Source: Flavobacteriales bacterium UBA7666
GTDB taxonomy: Bacteria > Bacteroidota > Bacteroidia > Flavobacteriales_D > Crocinitomicaceae
Length of the DNA: 64,000 bases
Direction of reading: 5' to 3'
Assembly: GCA_002483265.1 (NCBI GenBank)
Contig: DLHO01000026.1
Span: 412,510 to 476,509 of the forward strand
How positions within the stretch are numbered: the first letter of the stretch is position 1; each line of letters starts with the position of its first letter. Both the position numbers and the translations under genes were made by a program. The notes beneath the pieces were generated by a model. The model had not been told where the DNA came from, ran no database searches, and saw only the letters and a list, made by a program, of their open reading frames with translations. This document shows positions 25,235 through 33,751 of the stretch, in pieces.

Positions 25235-26458
25235 ATGAATCAAGTGAAATTAGGCATCATCAGGGAAGGTAAGGTACCACCTGATAAGCGGGTTCCACTC
25301 ACTCCAAAACAATGTAAGTTGGTTGAGATGAAATTTCCACAGGTGAAGGTGCTTGTTCAAACAAGCGAAGTTCGCGCGTTTAAAGACGAGGAGTATGTGG
25401 CTGAGGGAATTGAAGTGGTGAAGGATTTGTCAGATTGTGACATCATTATGGGCGTGAAAGAGGTGAATATAGAAGACCTCATTCCGGGAAAGAAATTTTT
25501 ATTCTTTTCGCATACCATTAAAAAACAGCCTTATAACAGGAATTTACTCCGCGCGATTTTAGATAAGAAAATTCAATTAATTGATTACGAAGTCCTGAAA
25601 TCCAAAGAAAATAAGCGCATCATTGGTTTTGGTCGTTACGCAGGAATTGTGGGCGCTTACAATGGAATTCGCGCTTACGGAGAAAAAACAAATGCCTTCC
25701 ATTTAAAACCTGCTCATGAATGTGCCGGAAGAAAGGAAATGGAAGATGAATTGCACAAAGTCACTTTCCCTGAAAACATGAAATTGGTATTGACTGGTTT
25801 CGGAAGAGTGGGTTACGGAGCACGCGAAATCATGGACTTATTGCCTTTTACAGAAGTAAGTCCGGAAGAATTTTTAACAAAGAAATTCGATACTCCCGTT
25901 TTTACACACCTGGAAATCGAAGATTATTACAGAAGAAAAGACGGAAAACCATTCAGCAAACCGGAATTCTATTCAACACCTGAGATTTATGAATCCAGCT
26001 TCGGTCAGTATTCAGAAGCAGCTGATGTGTATGTAGCTTGTCATTTCTGGAGCAATAAATCACCGTTTATTTTAACGGCTGAGAATTTGAAATCAGATAA
26101 AAACAAGATTCAGGTCATAGCAGACGTTTCTTGCGATATTCAGGGACCAATTGCTTCAACGCTTCGGGCTTCGAAAATTGCAGCTCCGTTTTATGGGTAT
26201 GATCCGAAAACTGGACAGGAATGTGAATGGAATCAACCGGGAGCAGTAATGGTAATGGCGGTAGATAATTTACCGTGCGAATTACCCAAAGATGCTTCGG
26301 AAGATTTCGGAAACGAATTGATCAAATCAGTTTTCCCTCATTTGTTTGGCGACGATCCGGATAACATTATCGGAAGAGGTTCGGAAACAGACCTGAACGG
26401 AAATCTGACTTCTTACTTTGCATACCTCAATGAGTATGTAAATCAGGTTACAGCTTAA
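25235..26458 (+). CDS. saccharopine/alanine dehydrogenase family oxidoreductase
   Basis: A 407-residue NAD(P)-dependent enzyme of the AlaDh/PNT superfamily closest in style to the lysine-ketoglutarate-reductase or LYS1 branch: N-terminal GIIREGKVPPDKRVPLTPKQ, FFSHTIKKQPYN, FGRYAGIVGAYNGIRAYG, and a Rossmann segment LVLTGFGRVGYGAREIMDLL. The two-domain length fits. Possible reactions are saccharopine formation or cleavage, or another amino-acid dehydrogenase step. It starts 8 bp after the KdsC-like gene and precedes a UMF1 transporter by 9 bp, so it is in the same operon; the link to the ulosonate-type genes is not obvious. Confidence 0.78.
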   Translation: MNQVKLGIIREGKVPPDKRVPLTPKQCKLVEMKFPQVKVLVQTSEVRAFKDEEYVAEGIEVVKDLSDCDIIMGVKEVNIEDLIPGKKFLFFSHTIKKQPYNRNLLRAILDKKIQLIDYEVLKSKENKRIIGFGRYAGIVGAYNGIRAYGEKTNAFHLKPAHECAGRKEMEDELHKVTFPENMKLVLTGFGRVGYGAREIMDLLPFTEVSPEEFLTKKFDTPVFTHLEIEDYYRRKDGKPFSKPEFYSTPEIYESSFGQYSEAADVYVACHFWSNKSPFILTAENLKSDKNKIQVIADVSCDIQGPIASTLRASKIAAPFYGYDPKTGQECEWNQPGAVMVMAVDNLPCELPKDASEDFGNELIKSVFPHLFGDDPDNIIGRGSETDLNGNLTSYFAYLNEYVNQVTA

Positions 26459-26467
26459 AATCCGGCT

Positions 26468-27892
26468 ATGGCGATACAGAAAGGCGACAAGAAAGTAATC
26501 AAAGGATGGGTAATGTATGACTGGGCAAACTCAGTATACAACTTAGTAATCTCATCAGCTATTTTCCCCATTTTCTACGATACGGTTACAACGAAAATGT
26601 ACAAAGTACAATCGAAGGGGGTAACTTGGGAAAATGCAGACAAAGTTACCTTGCCAAAAGGAGAAGAAGTAATGGTCGATTTTTTTGGAATGCATATTCC
26701 AAATTCGGCTTTAATGAGTTTCGTACTTTCAGCATCCTTCTTATTGGTTTCTTTTTCATCTCCATTCTTGTCAGGTATTGCCGATTATCGTGGAAACAAA
26801 AAACGATTCCTGCAGTTCTTCTGCTATTTGGGTGCTGCTTCGTGTATGTCGCTTTATTTCTTCACAGACTTGATGCGTGATGGATTATTGGAAGTTGCGA
26901 TGTTGTCCTTATTCTTTGCCAGTATCGGTTTTTGGAATAGTTTGGTATTCTATAATTCCTATTTGCCTGAAATTGCTCCGAAAAAAGATATGGATAAGAT
27001 TTCTGCCCGTGGATTTTCAATGGGATATATCGGATCCATGGTCTTGTTGATTATTTGTTTGATCTTAATTCAGGTTCCTATTTTTGATTTTTTCGATGAT
27101 CCGGCTACGTTGGATGTAAAAGAAGCAATGCCGGTATCTTACTGTTTTATTTTAGTTGGATTATGGTGGGTCGGTTTCTCGCAATTTACCTATCGTGTAT
27201 TGCCAAATATAACTTCTACCCGTGTCAAAGAGAAAGGGTATATCTGGAAAGGGTTCAAAGAATTGAGAAATGTCTTTTCAGAATTCCGTCAAACAAAACG
27301 TTTAAAACGCTATTTAACTTCCTTCTTCTTCTTCAATACCGGAGTTCAAACCGTGATGCTGATGGCAACTTTCTTCGCTAAAAAGGAAATTTCCTGGCCC
27401 GTTAAAGATGGAAAAGTAGACGACAGCGGATTGATCATTGCAATCTTGTTGATCCAATTATTAGGAGCTGCCGGTGCATTCATTATGTCACGCTTATCCG
27501 GAAAAATAGGAAACATCAAAACATTGGGAATTTCTATCGTCATTTGGCTGGGCGTTTGTGCGGCCGCGTTTGTTATCGAAACACCGGTTCAATTCTACGG
27601 ATTAGCTTGTGCGGTAGGTATTGTAATGGGAGGTGTTCAGGCCTTGGCTCGTTCAACCTATTCGAAATACTTGCCTGAAACAGAAGATCACGCAAGTTAT
27701 TTTTCCTTTTACGATGCAACTGAAAAAATCGGGATCGTTACCGGAACCTTGTTCTTTGGTCTGATGGAAATTGGTTTTGAATCCATTCGCTATTCCGTTG
27801 TTTCTGTGGCATTCTTCTTTATCGTCGGTTTATTAATGCTCTTTAGAATTCCTAAAAATGAACGAAGTGACTTAGAAGGAGTCTACGATTAG
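26468..27892 (+). CDS. MFS transporter, UMF1 family
   Basis: A 474-residue inner-membrane protein with about 12 helices. The N-terminal GWVMYDWANSVYNLVISSAIFP is the signature of the UMF1 (Atg22-like) group of major facilitators; the ARSTYSKYLPETE and FYDATEKIGIVTGT stretches in the second half are also typical. Yeast Atg22 exports amino acids from the vacuole, which would fit the adjacent amino-acid dehydrogenase, but substrates of bacterial members are unknown. Last gene of the plus-strand run; its stop codon touches the left arm of a 26-bp inverted repeat. Confidence 0.88.
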   Translation: MAIQKGDKKVIKGWVMYDWANSVYNLVISSAIFPIFYDTVTTKMYKVQSKGVTWENADKVTLPKGEEVMVDFFGMHIPNSALMSFVLSASFLLVSFSSPFLSGIADYRGNKKRFLQFFCYLGAASCMSLYFFTDLMRDGLLEVAMLSLFFASIGFWNSLVFYNSYLPEIAPKKDMDKISARGFSMGYIGSMVLLIICLILIQVPIFDFFDDPATLDVKEAMPVSYCFILVGLWWVGFSQFTYRVLPNITSTRVKEKGYIWKGFKELRNVFSEFRQTKRLKRYLTSFFFFNTGVQTVMLMATFFAKKEISWPVKDGKVDDSGLIIAILLIQLLGAAGAFIMSRLSGKIGNIKTLGISIVIWLGVCAAAFVIETPVQFYGLACAVGIVMGGVQALARSTYSKYLPETEDHASYFSFYDATEKIGIVTGTLFFGLMEIGFESIRYSVVSVAFFFIVGLLMLFRIPKNERSDLEGVYD

Positions 27893-27918
27893 GTGGCTTC
27901 GACTCCGCTCAGTCACCT
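27893..27918 (+). repeat. 26-bp inverted repeat, left arm
   Basis: Begins GTGGCTTCGACTCCGCTC and is perfectly complementary to 28011-28036, with 92 bp between. It starts at the base after the UMF1 stop codon. Sequences of the form CTTCGACTCCGCTCAG are frequent in Bacteroidota intergenic regions. Confidence 0.85.
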
Positions 27919-28010
27919 GCATTTTTCTGAATTAGCTAATTTTAAGTAAAGAGTTTAATAGATAACCAATTAGAGTATTCTTTTGAGCTAAGAATCATTG
28001 AGTTTCTCCA

Positions 28011-28036
28011 AGGTGACTGAGCGGAGTCGAAGCCAC
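28011..28036 (-). repeat. 26-bp inverted repeat, right arm
   Basis: Perfect reverse complement of 27893-27918. The rest of 27919-28423 holds no gene I can support: there is a short near-tandem GTATGGATA / TAGAGTATG tract at about 28128-28167 and low-complexity AT sequence. Frames of 70-96 codons there overlap each other and the end of the T9SS gene. Confidence 0.85.
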
Positions 28037-28423
28037 ATTGTGCTTCACAAAAATGTAACCTGAAATCATGGTTGTATAACAGTCTTTCAGCCGGCTTTTA
28101 CCCTTCTGAATAATTCACCCGCAGATACGGTATAGATAGAGTATGGATACTGTATGGATAGAGTATGAAAACGTTATGAATTTAACTTACGTTTTTACTG
28201 GGTTTCAGGACGTATTCAATAGCGCGCAAATCAATTTCTGCGTTCTTCTGTGGGAAATATAAATAGTCTGTATGCTTTCTCACAAATGTAAAATGTGTTA
28301 TCTGCGTAAATCTGTCTGCCTGGTGTGCGGGAAAAGAACAAGAGTTGCACCGAAGGTGGAGATATGGATTTTACAAAAAAAATCTGCGCTATTTGCGGGA
28401 GAAAAAAATGAGAATCATTATCA

Positions 28424-30886
28424 TTATCTCACCAGAACCCGAATCGTTTCAGCTGACTTTGAATTCACAATCCGAAGCACATAAACTCCCGGCTTTTCTT
28501 TTAAATCAAACAACACAACTTCCTCATCCGTTTCTTTTGTTAAAATCAATTTCCCCTGAAGATCCGATAATTCAAGTGTATTCATTCCACTCAATCCCAC
28601 GAGCTGAAAACTTCCGTTATTTGGGTTTGGAATAATCTGAACCGGAATGCCTCTGTTACTTGAAATGAGCGAAGAATAACGAATACTTCCGTCCTTGTCA
28701 ACCATCTTCAGTCGGTAATAAGAAGTGCCAACCAATGGACTGAAATCGGTAAATAGGTAAAATTGTTTTTGGTCGCTGTTTCCTTTTGCGGGAAGAGTTC
28801 CAATGGAACCGAAATCTGCACCTTGTTCAGATCGTTCAATGGTGAAAGATTCGCTATTTTCCTCACTTTCTGTTTCCCATTGCAGGAGAGAAGTATGATC
28901 CGAGTTTTGAACTCTGAAATTAGTCAGCCCAACAGGCAATGCAGTCAAACAATTATCGATTTCCAATTGAGAAACAGTTACGCACACCGTTCTTCCGCAA
29001 TCCAAACACTGAGCCGGACTGGAAGGAGTGTGGCCTGTGAGAAAATATTCCCCTGCAAGCAGAATAGGAGTAGAACCCGTTGAACCACCATTAATTGTTT
29101 CTGAAAATCCTCCCGGACCAGTAATAGAAATAGTAGTTGAACCGGTAAAGCTGCTAGAAGAACAATAATTGACATCCGCTGTGAAAACCAGATCACTTCC
29201 ATTACAAATAGTGTAATTGGTTGCAGTTGGCAAAGCTGTTGGAATTGCGATCGGAGCGAAAGTTGGACCATTGAAATAATGACTGCAGCTGGTAGCCCCG
29301 AAATAAGTCCAGGATTGCCCCAGATTATTGGTGGCTAAGCCATAGAAGCCACGACTAAACTGTGTCGGTAACGAATTCGATAAGAATAAATAACCGTTAC
29401 ATCCTGAATTCAGATCACTTGTGCTCCCACAACTTACAATACGCGATCCGCTGTATCTCCAGCCAATGGCAGCGGTTTTTCCTACTGCTGTGACTTTGGA
29501 AAGTCCAAAAGACTGCGGAGTTGTTCCTTTGTAATAATTGACATTAATACCTGATGTCGGAGCTTCCCAATCGGTAATACATTCATAGACAGCTGAATAG
29601 AAGTTGTTATTACTTTGCCAGTCAATGCATTGCTGGTCGCCACCTTCCGCATTACAAAGGTCATAATTCGATGCAAAAGCAGATCCCGATAAATTCTGAC
29701 TTCCGAATGCTGAATTCTGAGAAGTCAATAGTTCAACGCCTCTTTCAGCCTGGTTTACGCTTCGTTTAACCGTTGAAAAAGCAGTAGTTTGTGTTGTTGA
29801 GCTGCTGGAACCAACTCCGTCGTCATTATCATCTGTACCATAGCCGCACATATTTGCAAAAGAAATTCCACAGGGAATCATCTCGTTTCCGGATGTAATT
29901 ACCGGATAATCAATGGCTAAATAACGTCCAGGATTGGTGGTTGTTACTCCTGAAGTACAGCTTGCAGTTTGCGAATAGCGAATTCGGAATTTAAAACTTG
30001 CGGTAAAATAGGAACTGCTCACCATAATTCCGGAAGCGGCAGTTGTTCCTGTTGCGGCTGTGTAATAATTCCCCGGAGCAGCAGCCGATTTAAAAACCGT
30101 CAGACAAACCCGTGACCATGCACTTTCTGTCAACCATTTCGTATTGTTGGAATTATTGATACACATATCAGTGTTACTCGAACTGATATCCATCTGCATG
30201 ATCTGTGTCCAGTTCGTCCCGCCATTTGCAGAGAAATCCAGGTAAGCAACATTCCCTACGCATGAACCCCAGGAATTACTCTGTCCACAGGAAGTTTCGG
30301 AAGGAAACAGCCAGAACTGAACTTTAAACCCCTCAACTCCCGTCATATTGAATGTGGGCGAAACCAGTGTTGGATTACTTTGTCCGCGAAGAACAGCATA
30401 ACTTAAATTTTGATTGATATTAGCTCTTCCGTCGAAGTTAGCCCCCAATTTACCGCTCGCACCACCCGAACCAACAGCAACGCTATTCGCCAGGTTCCCG
30501 ATACAAAACCCATTGGTAGCAGTACAGCTACCGCTGCAATTGGGCTGAATCAAACCGGCTTTTGCGCCATAAGCATCAGCAGCCGGAACAGCTCCGGCAG
30601 TTGTAGCAGTAGGAGCACCAGCGAAAGTCCAGCCTGTAGGTAATCCTGTTGCTGACCAGGTTGTTGTTCCTGTAAAATCAAATGCTTGTCGGGTTCCGGC
30701 AGCAGATTCAAAAGAACCCGGTTGGGTACATGGACTAATGCAGCCTGGATTATGAGGTACATCTGAAGGACAGTTTGTACTCGTTTCTCCAGCATCAACA
30801 ACACCGTTTCCACAGGTAGGACACTGAGCTGTTAAAAAAAGCGGACAAAAAAGAACCGATAATAGGATCGCAAGAGTAGTTTTCAT
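28424..30886 (-). CDS. secreted Cys-rich protein with T9SS type A C-terminal domain
   Basis: An 820-residue secreted protein. Signal peptide residues 1-20 (ending FLTAQ), then CPTCGNGVVDAGETSTNCP, a Cys-rich calcium-binding-like opening seen in many surface proteins. The middle (about 60-670) is Ser/Thr/Gly-rich with many cysteines and probable jelly-roll domains; I recognise no enzyme motif. A fibronectin-like segment (LQWETESEENSESFTIERS) and the type A sorting domain follow (about 745-820; PNPNNGSFQL, LSDLQGKLI, PGVYVLRI, ending TIRVLVR). Export by the type IX system is known for this domain; the function is unknown. It converges on the UMF1 gene and is divergent from the next T9SS cargo. 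Confidence 0.87.
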   Translation of the reverse strand: MKTTLAILLSVLFCPLFLTAQCPTCGNGVVDAGETSTNCPSDVPHNPGCISPCTQPGSFESAAGTRQAFDFTGTTTWSATGLPTGWTFAGAPTATTAGAVPAADAYGAKAGLIQPNCSGSCTATNGFCIGNLANSVAVGSGGASGKLGANFDGRANINQNLSYAVLRGQSNPTLVSPTFNMTGVEGFKVQFWLFPSETSCGQSNSWGSCVGNVAYLDFSANGGTNWTQIMQMDISSSNTDMCINNSNNTKWLTESAWSRVCLTVFKSAAAPGNYYTAATGTTAASGIMVSSSYFTASFKFRIRYSQTASCTSGVTTTNPGRYLAIDYPVITSGNEMIPCGISFANMCGYGTDDNDDGVGSSSSTTQTTAFSTVKRSVNQAERGVELLTSQNSAFGSQNLSGSAFASNYDLCNAEGGDQQCIDWQSNNNFYSAVYECITDWEAPTSGINVNYYKGTTPQSFGLSKVTAVGKTAAIGWRYSGSRIVSCGSTSDLNSGCNGYLFLSNSLPTQFSRGFYGLATNNLGQSWTYFGATSCSHYFNGPTFAPIAIPTALPTATNYTICNGSDLVFTADVNYCSSSSFTGSTTISITGPGGFSETINGGSTGSTPILLAGEYFLTGHTPSSPAQCLDCGRTVCVTVSQLEIDNCLTALPVGLTNFRVQNSDHTSLLQWETESEENSESFTIERSEQGADFGSIGTLPAKGNSDQKQFYLFTDFSPLVGTSYYRLKMVDKDGSIRYSSLISSNRGIPVQIIPNPNNGSFQLVGLSGMNTLELSDLQGKLILTKETDEEVVLFDLKEKPGVYVLRIVNSKSAETIRVLVR

Positions 30887-31078
30887 AAGGAATTGTAGCG
30901 TTCCTCTAAAAATACTGAATTTACCAATTGATCATTCTATTTTAACATTGCAATAAAGCAGATTAAATGGAAATACAAATAGATCACAAGATTAGACAAC
31001 AAAATCAAAAGATATTTCAATTCATATAAACTTTTTTTAGTAAAACTGCGTTCTTCCTTTAAACACGCATACCTTTTT

Positions 31079-33604
31079 ATGAAGTTTTACCTCCTTTCCC
31101 TAATGATTGTCATGAGTTGCTTACTCAACAAACTACATGGGCAAATATCAGGAGTGATTAACCAATATACACCGGTAACAAGTATTTCATGTAATCAAAT
31201 TGAAGTATTGGACGCTTCCTTTCTTTCAGTTGGAGATCGTGTATTAATTATTCAAATGAAGGGGGCTGATATCAACACTTCTAATTCAGCTGCTTTTGGT
31301 ACAATTACAGACTACCACAATTGCGGACGCTACGAATTTGCTACTGTCTCATCTATCTCAGGAAATTCGGTTTCATTTCAATACCAATTGCTCCATGCTT
31401 ATGAAGTAACGGGTTATGTTCAGTTAATCCGTGTTCCTCAATACACCAATGTTACAGTTACGGGTGCCTTGACCGCTCAGAATTGGAATGGAAGTACGGG
31501 AGGTGTTCTTGTGATGGAAGTTTCCGGAACACTGACCTTAAATGCGTCTATTTCCCTCAATGGAAAAGGGTTCATGGGGTCGTTTTCATCCTTGAATCCG
31601 GATGGAGGCTGTGGCAATTTCCCTGATTACTTTTATCCGGTTACATCTGGTTATGGTGCAAAAAAGGGAGAAGGAATAGCTGAAGTTGGTTTGAATATGA
31701 ATGGAGGTCGTGGAGCATTAGGAAATGGCGGCGGCGGCGGAAATAAACACAATACCGGCGGTGGCGGTGGTTCCAATGGAAGTAAAGGCGGACGCGGTGG
31801 AGATCAGGCTCTTTTTTGCGGACAACAGCCAGTCGGTGGAGAAGGTGGATTGGCAATGGATTATAGCAACGGTAGACTTTTCATGGGTGGCGGTGGTGGC
31901 TCTCCGGATTTTAATGATGGAGTAGGAAGTTCCGGAGCAAATGGAGGAGGAATCATTATTATTCGTGCAGCGACAATCCAGTCCAACAACAACTCTGTTA
32001 TCGAATCGTGTGGTGCAAGCGTAGTAGCAGTTCCCAACAGCATGGGAGATGGAGCAGGTGGTGGGGGAGCAGGTGGTGCAATTGCATTAGATGTGAATTC
32101 ATTTGGTGGCCAGGTAATCTTACGAGTGGATGGTGGCGACGGTGGAAACATACAAACAACTTATCCATCCTGTTTTGGTCCCGGAGGTGGAGGAGGAACA
32201 GGGGCAATCCAAATCTCAGGAAGTGTTCTTCCCGCTGCAAATGTAACCACTTCCTTTGTACAGGGAGATCCGGGAATTAACCTGTCAAATAATTCCAATT
32301 GTGCACAGCAACCGTATGGAGCTGCTGCCGGTCAATGGGGACCGATTTATTCTTTTAACGTCGATTTTCCTGAAAGTACATCACCTTTTAGCACCATTAA
32401 TATTGGTTCGGATATCGAAGTGTGTGAAACAAGCGTTACAATCACAACGAATATCATTGCGGCTTCTTATTTGTGGTCTACCGGTGAAACAACACCTTAT
32501 ATTACTGTTACAGCTTCCGGAGACTATTGGCTTTCCGTAGTTTACGGACCAACGAGTTGTTCAGCAAGAGATACTATTTCTGTCAATTTGAATAATTTGA
32601 ATGTCGATGCAGGACCTGATCAAACAATCTGTATAGGAGAAAATGTGGTGTTACACGCTTCCACAACAAGTAGTAATACCAGTTTGAGTTGGAATAACGG
32701 AGTGGTTAATGATCTGCCTTTTTCACCACAAACCACTTCTGATTATGTGGTCACAGCAACGAGTTCTGACGGAACATGTACAGCTACAGACACTGTTACC
32801 GTTACTGTAAATCCTTTTCCGCTTATTTCCGTTATTCCTTCTGCAACTTCCGGTTGTGCCCCACTAACAGTTACATTCGACAATCAATCAACCAACTGTA
32901 CGAATGCTGCTTGGACTTTTTCGGATGGAACAACACGTTCAGGCTGTGAAGATCAATTACTGGTGTTTGAAAATCCCGGTTGCTATAATCTCACATTGGA
33001 AGTCACTTCGAATGAAGGATGCACCGCATCGACTGATTTTGATTCCATTATTTGTGTTTCAGCTTCTCCAACAGCTTCATTTACTCCATCACCTATTATT
33101 TTAAACAGCGAAAACCAAACAAGCACAATGATCAATAATTCTGTTGGTGGAAGCAATTACGAATGGGACTTTGGAGATGGGACCGGATTTTCCAATCTTT
33201 TTGAACCGGCACACAGTTATTCTTACAATGTTTTTGAATCGTATAATATCAGTTTGACTGTTACTAATCAAGACGGTTGCAGTGATATTGCTTATGGAAT
33301 GGTTTACATGGAAGGTGGTGTTGTTTATTATGTTCCCAATTCGTTTACACCCGATGGAAATGAATTCAACCAGATTTTCCGTCCGGTTTTCACTTCTGGT
33401 TTTGACCCAACGGATTTTAATTTTCAACTGTTTAATCGCTGGGGAGAAGTTATTTTCGAATCAAAGAATGCGGAAATAGGCTGGGATGGAAGCTATCACA
33501 ATGAATTAGGCCCCGAAGGAGTTTATACCTGGAGAATTGAGTTTAAATCGTTGTGGAGCAGCGAACGCCAAATAATCCACGGACACGTGAATTTATTGAG
33601 ATAA
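31079..33604 (+). CDS. secreted Gly-rich PKD-domain protein with T9SS type B C-terminal domain
   Basis: An 841-residue protein. Signal peptide residues 1-22 (ending KLHG); a beta-helix-like region interrupted by Gly tracts (about 212-245, 264-290, 325-335, 363-372); Ig/PKD-like domains with WSTGETTPYITV and YEWDFGDGTG; and the gliding-motility-associated C-terminal domain (VPNSFTPDGNEFNQIF, FNRWGEVIF, IGWDGSYHN, ending HVNLLR). Gly-rich secreted Bacteroidota proteins of this layout are thought to be adhesins; that role is inferred. TACCTTTT lies one base before the ATG, an imperfect -7 box. The C-terminal about 90 residues closely parallel those of the gene at 10159-13365. Confidence 0.88.
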   Translation: MKFYLLSLMIVMSCLLNKLHGQISGVINQYTPVTSISCNQIEVLDASFLSVGDRVLIIQMKGADINTSNSAAFGTITDYHNCGRYEFATVSSISGNSVSFQYQLLHAYEVTGYVQLIRVPQYTNVTVTGALTAQNWNGSTGGVLVMEVSGTLTLNASISLNGKGFMGSFSSLNPDGGCGNFPDYFYPVTSGYGAKKGEGIAEVGLNMNGGRGALGNGGGGGNKHNTGGGGGSNGSKGGRGGDQALFCGQQPVGGEGGLAMDYSNGRLFMGGGGGSPDFNDGVGSSGANGGGIIIIRAATIQSNNNSVIESCGASVVAVPNSMGDGAGGGGAGGAIALDVNSFGGQVILRVDGGDGGNIQTTYPSCFGPGGGGGTGAIQISGSVLPAANVTTSFVQGDPGINLSNNSNCAQQPYGAAAGQWGPIYSFNVDFPESTSPFSTINIGSDIEVCETSVTITTNIIAASYLWSTGETTPYITVTASGDYWLSVVYGPTSCSARDTISVNLNNLNVDAGPDQTICIGENVVLHASTTSSNTSLSWNNGVVNDLPFSPQTTSDYVVTATSSDGTCTATDTVTVTVNPFPLISVIPSATSGCAPLTVTFDNQSTNCTNAAWTFSDGTTRSGCEDQLLVFENPGCYNLTLEVTSNEGCTASTDFDSIICVSASPTASFTPSPIILNSENQTSTMINNSVGGSNYEWDFGDGTGFSNLFEPAHSYSYNVFESYNISLTVTNQDGCSDIAYGMVYMEGGVVYYVPNSFTPDGNEFNQIFRPVFTSGFDPTDFNFQLFNRWGEVIFESKNAEIGWDGSYHNELGPEGVYTWRIEFKSLWSSERQIIHGHVNLLR

Positions 33605-33612
33605 TTAATGAA

Positions 33613-33702
33613 TGTCAATTCTCGATACATTCTGCCCATGTCAATTCGAGTGTCAGCCTTAGCTGACTTATCGAGAATATGGGTAGAATACTCGAACTGA
33701 CA
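33613..33702. repeat. 90-bp imperfect palindromic repeat element
   Basis: Outer arms TGTCAATTCTCGATA and ACTCGAACTGACA, middle arms ATTCTGCCCAT / ATGGGTAGAAT, and a central perfect hairpin GTCAGC-ctta-GCTGAC (33652-33667) nest in one element between two converging genes. It may act as a bidirectional 3'-end structure. Confidence 0.75.
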
Positions 33703-33716
33703 AAAAGAGCTGAAAT

Positions 33717-33745
33717 AAAAAAGACCGGTATTTCTACCAGTCTTT
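33717..33745 (-). terminator. intrinsic terminator of the thioredoxin-like gene
   Basis: On the minus strand AAAGAC-GGTA-gaaa-TACC-GTCTTT (one mismatch inside the stem) followed by a T run; starts 6 bp past the stop. Confidence 0.8.
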
Positions 33746-33751
33746 CAATTC

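Noticed and set aside
28272..28635. Two plus-strand frames of 70 and 96 codons at the end of the T9SS gene
   Set aside because: They overlap one another and the coding region on the other strand and show low-complexity intergenic sequence.
31725..31760. GGC/GGT tract as a microsatellite or phase-variable switch
   Set aside because: Codons are mixed and the runs are short and in frame; there is no sign of frame switching.
31641..32280. Several His/Leu- or Pro-rich antisense frames
   Set aside because: They are shadows of the GGN glycine codons of the secreted protein.
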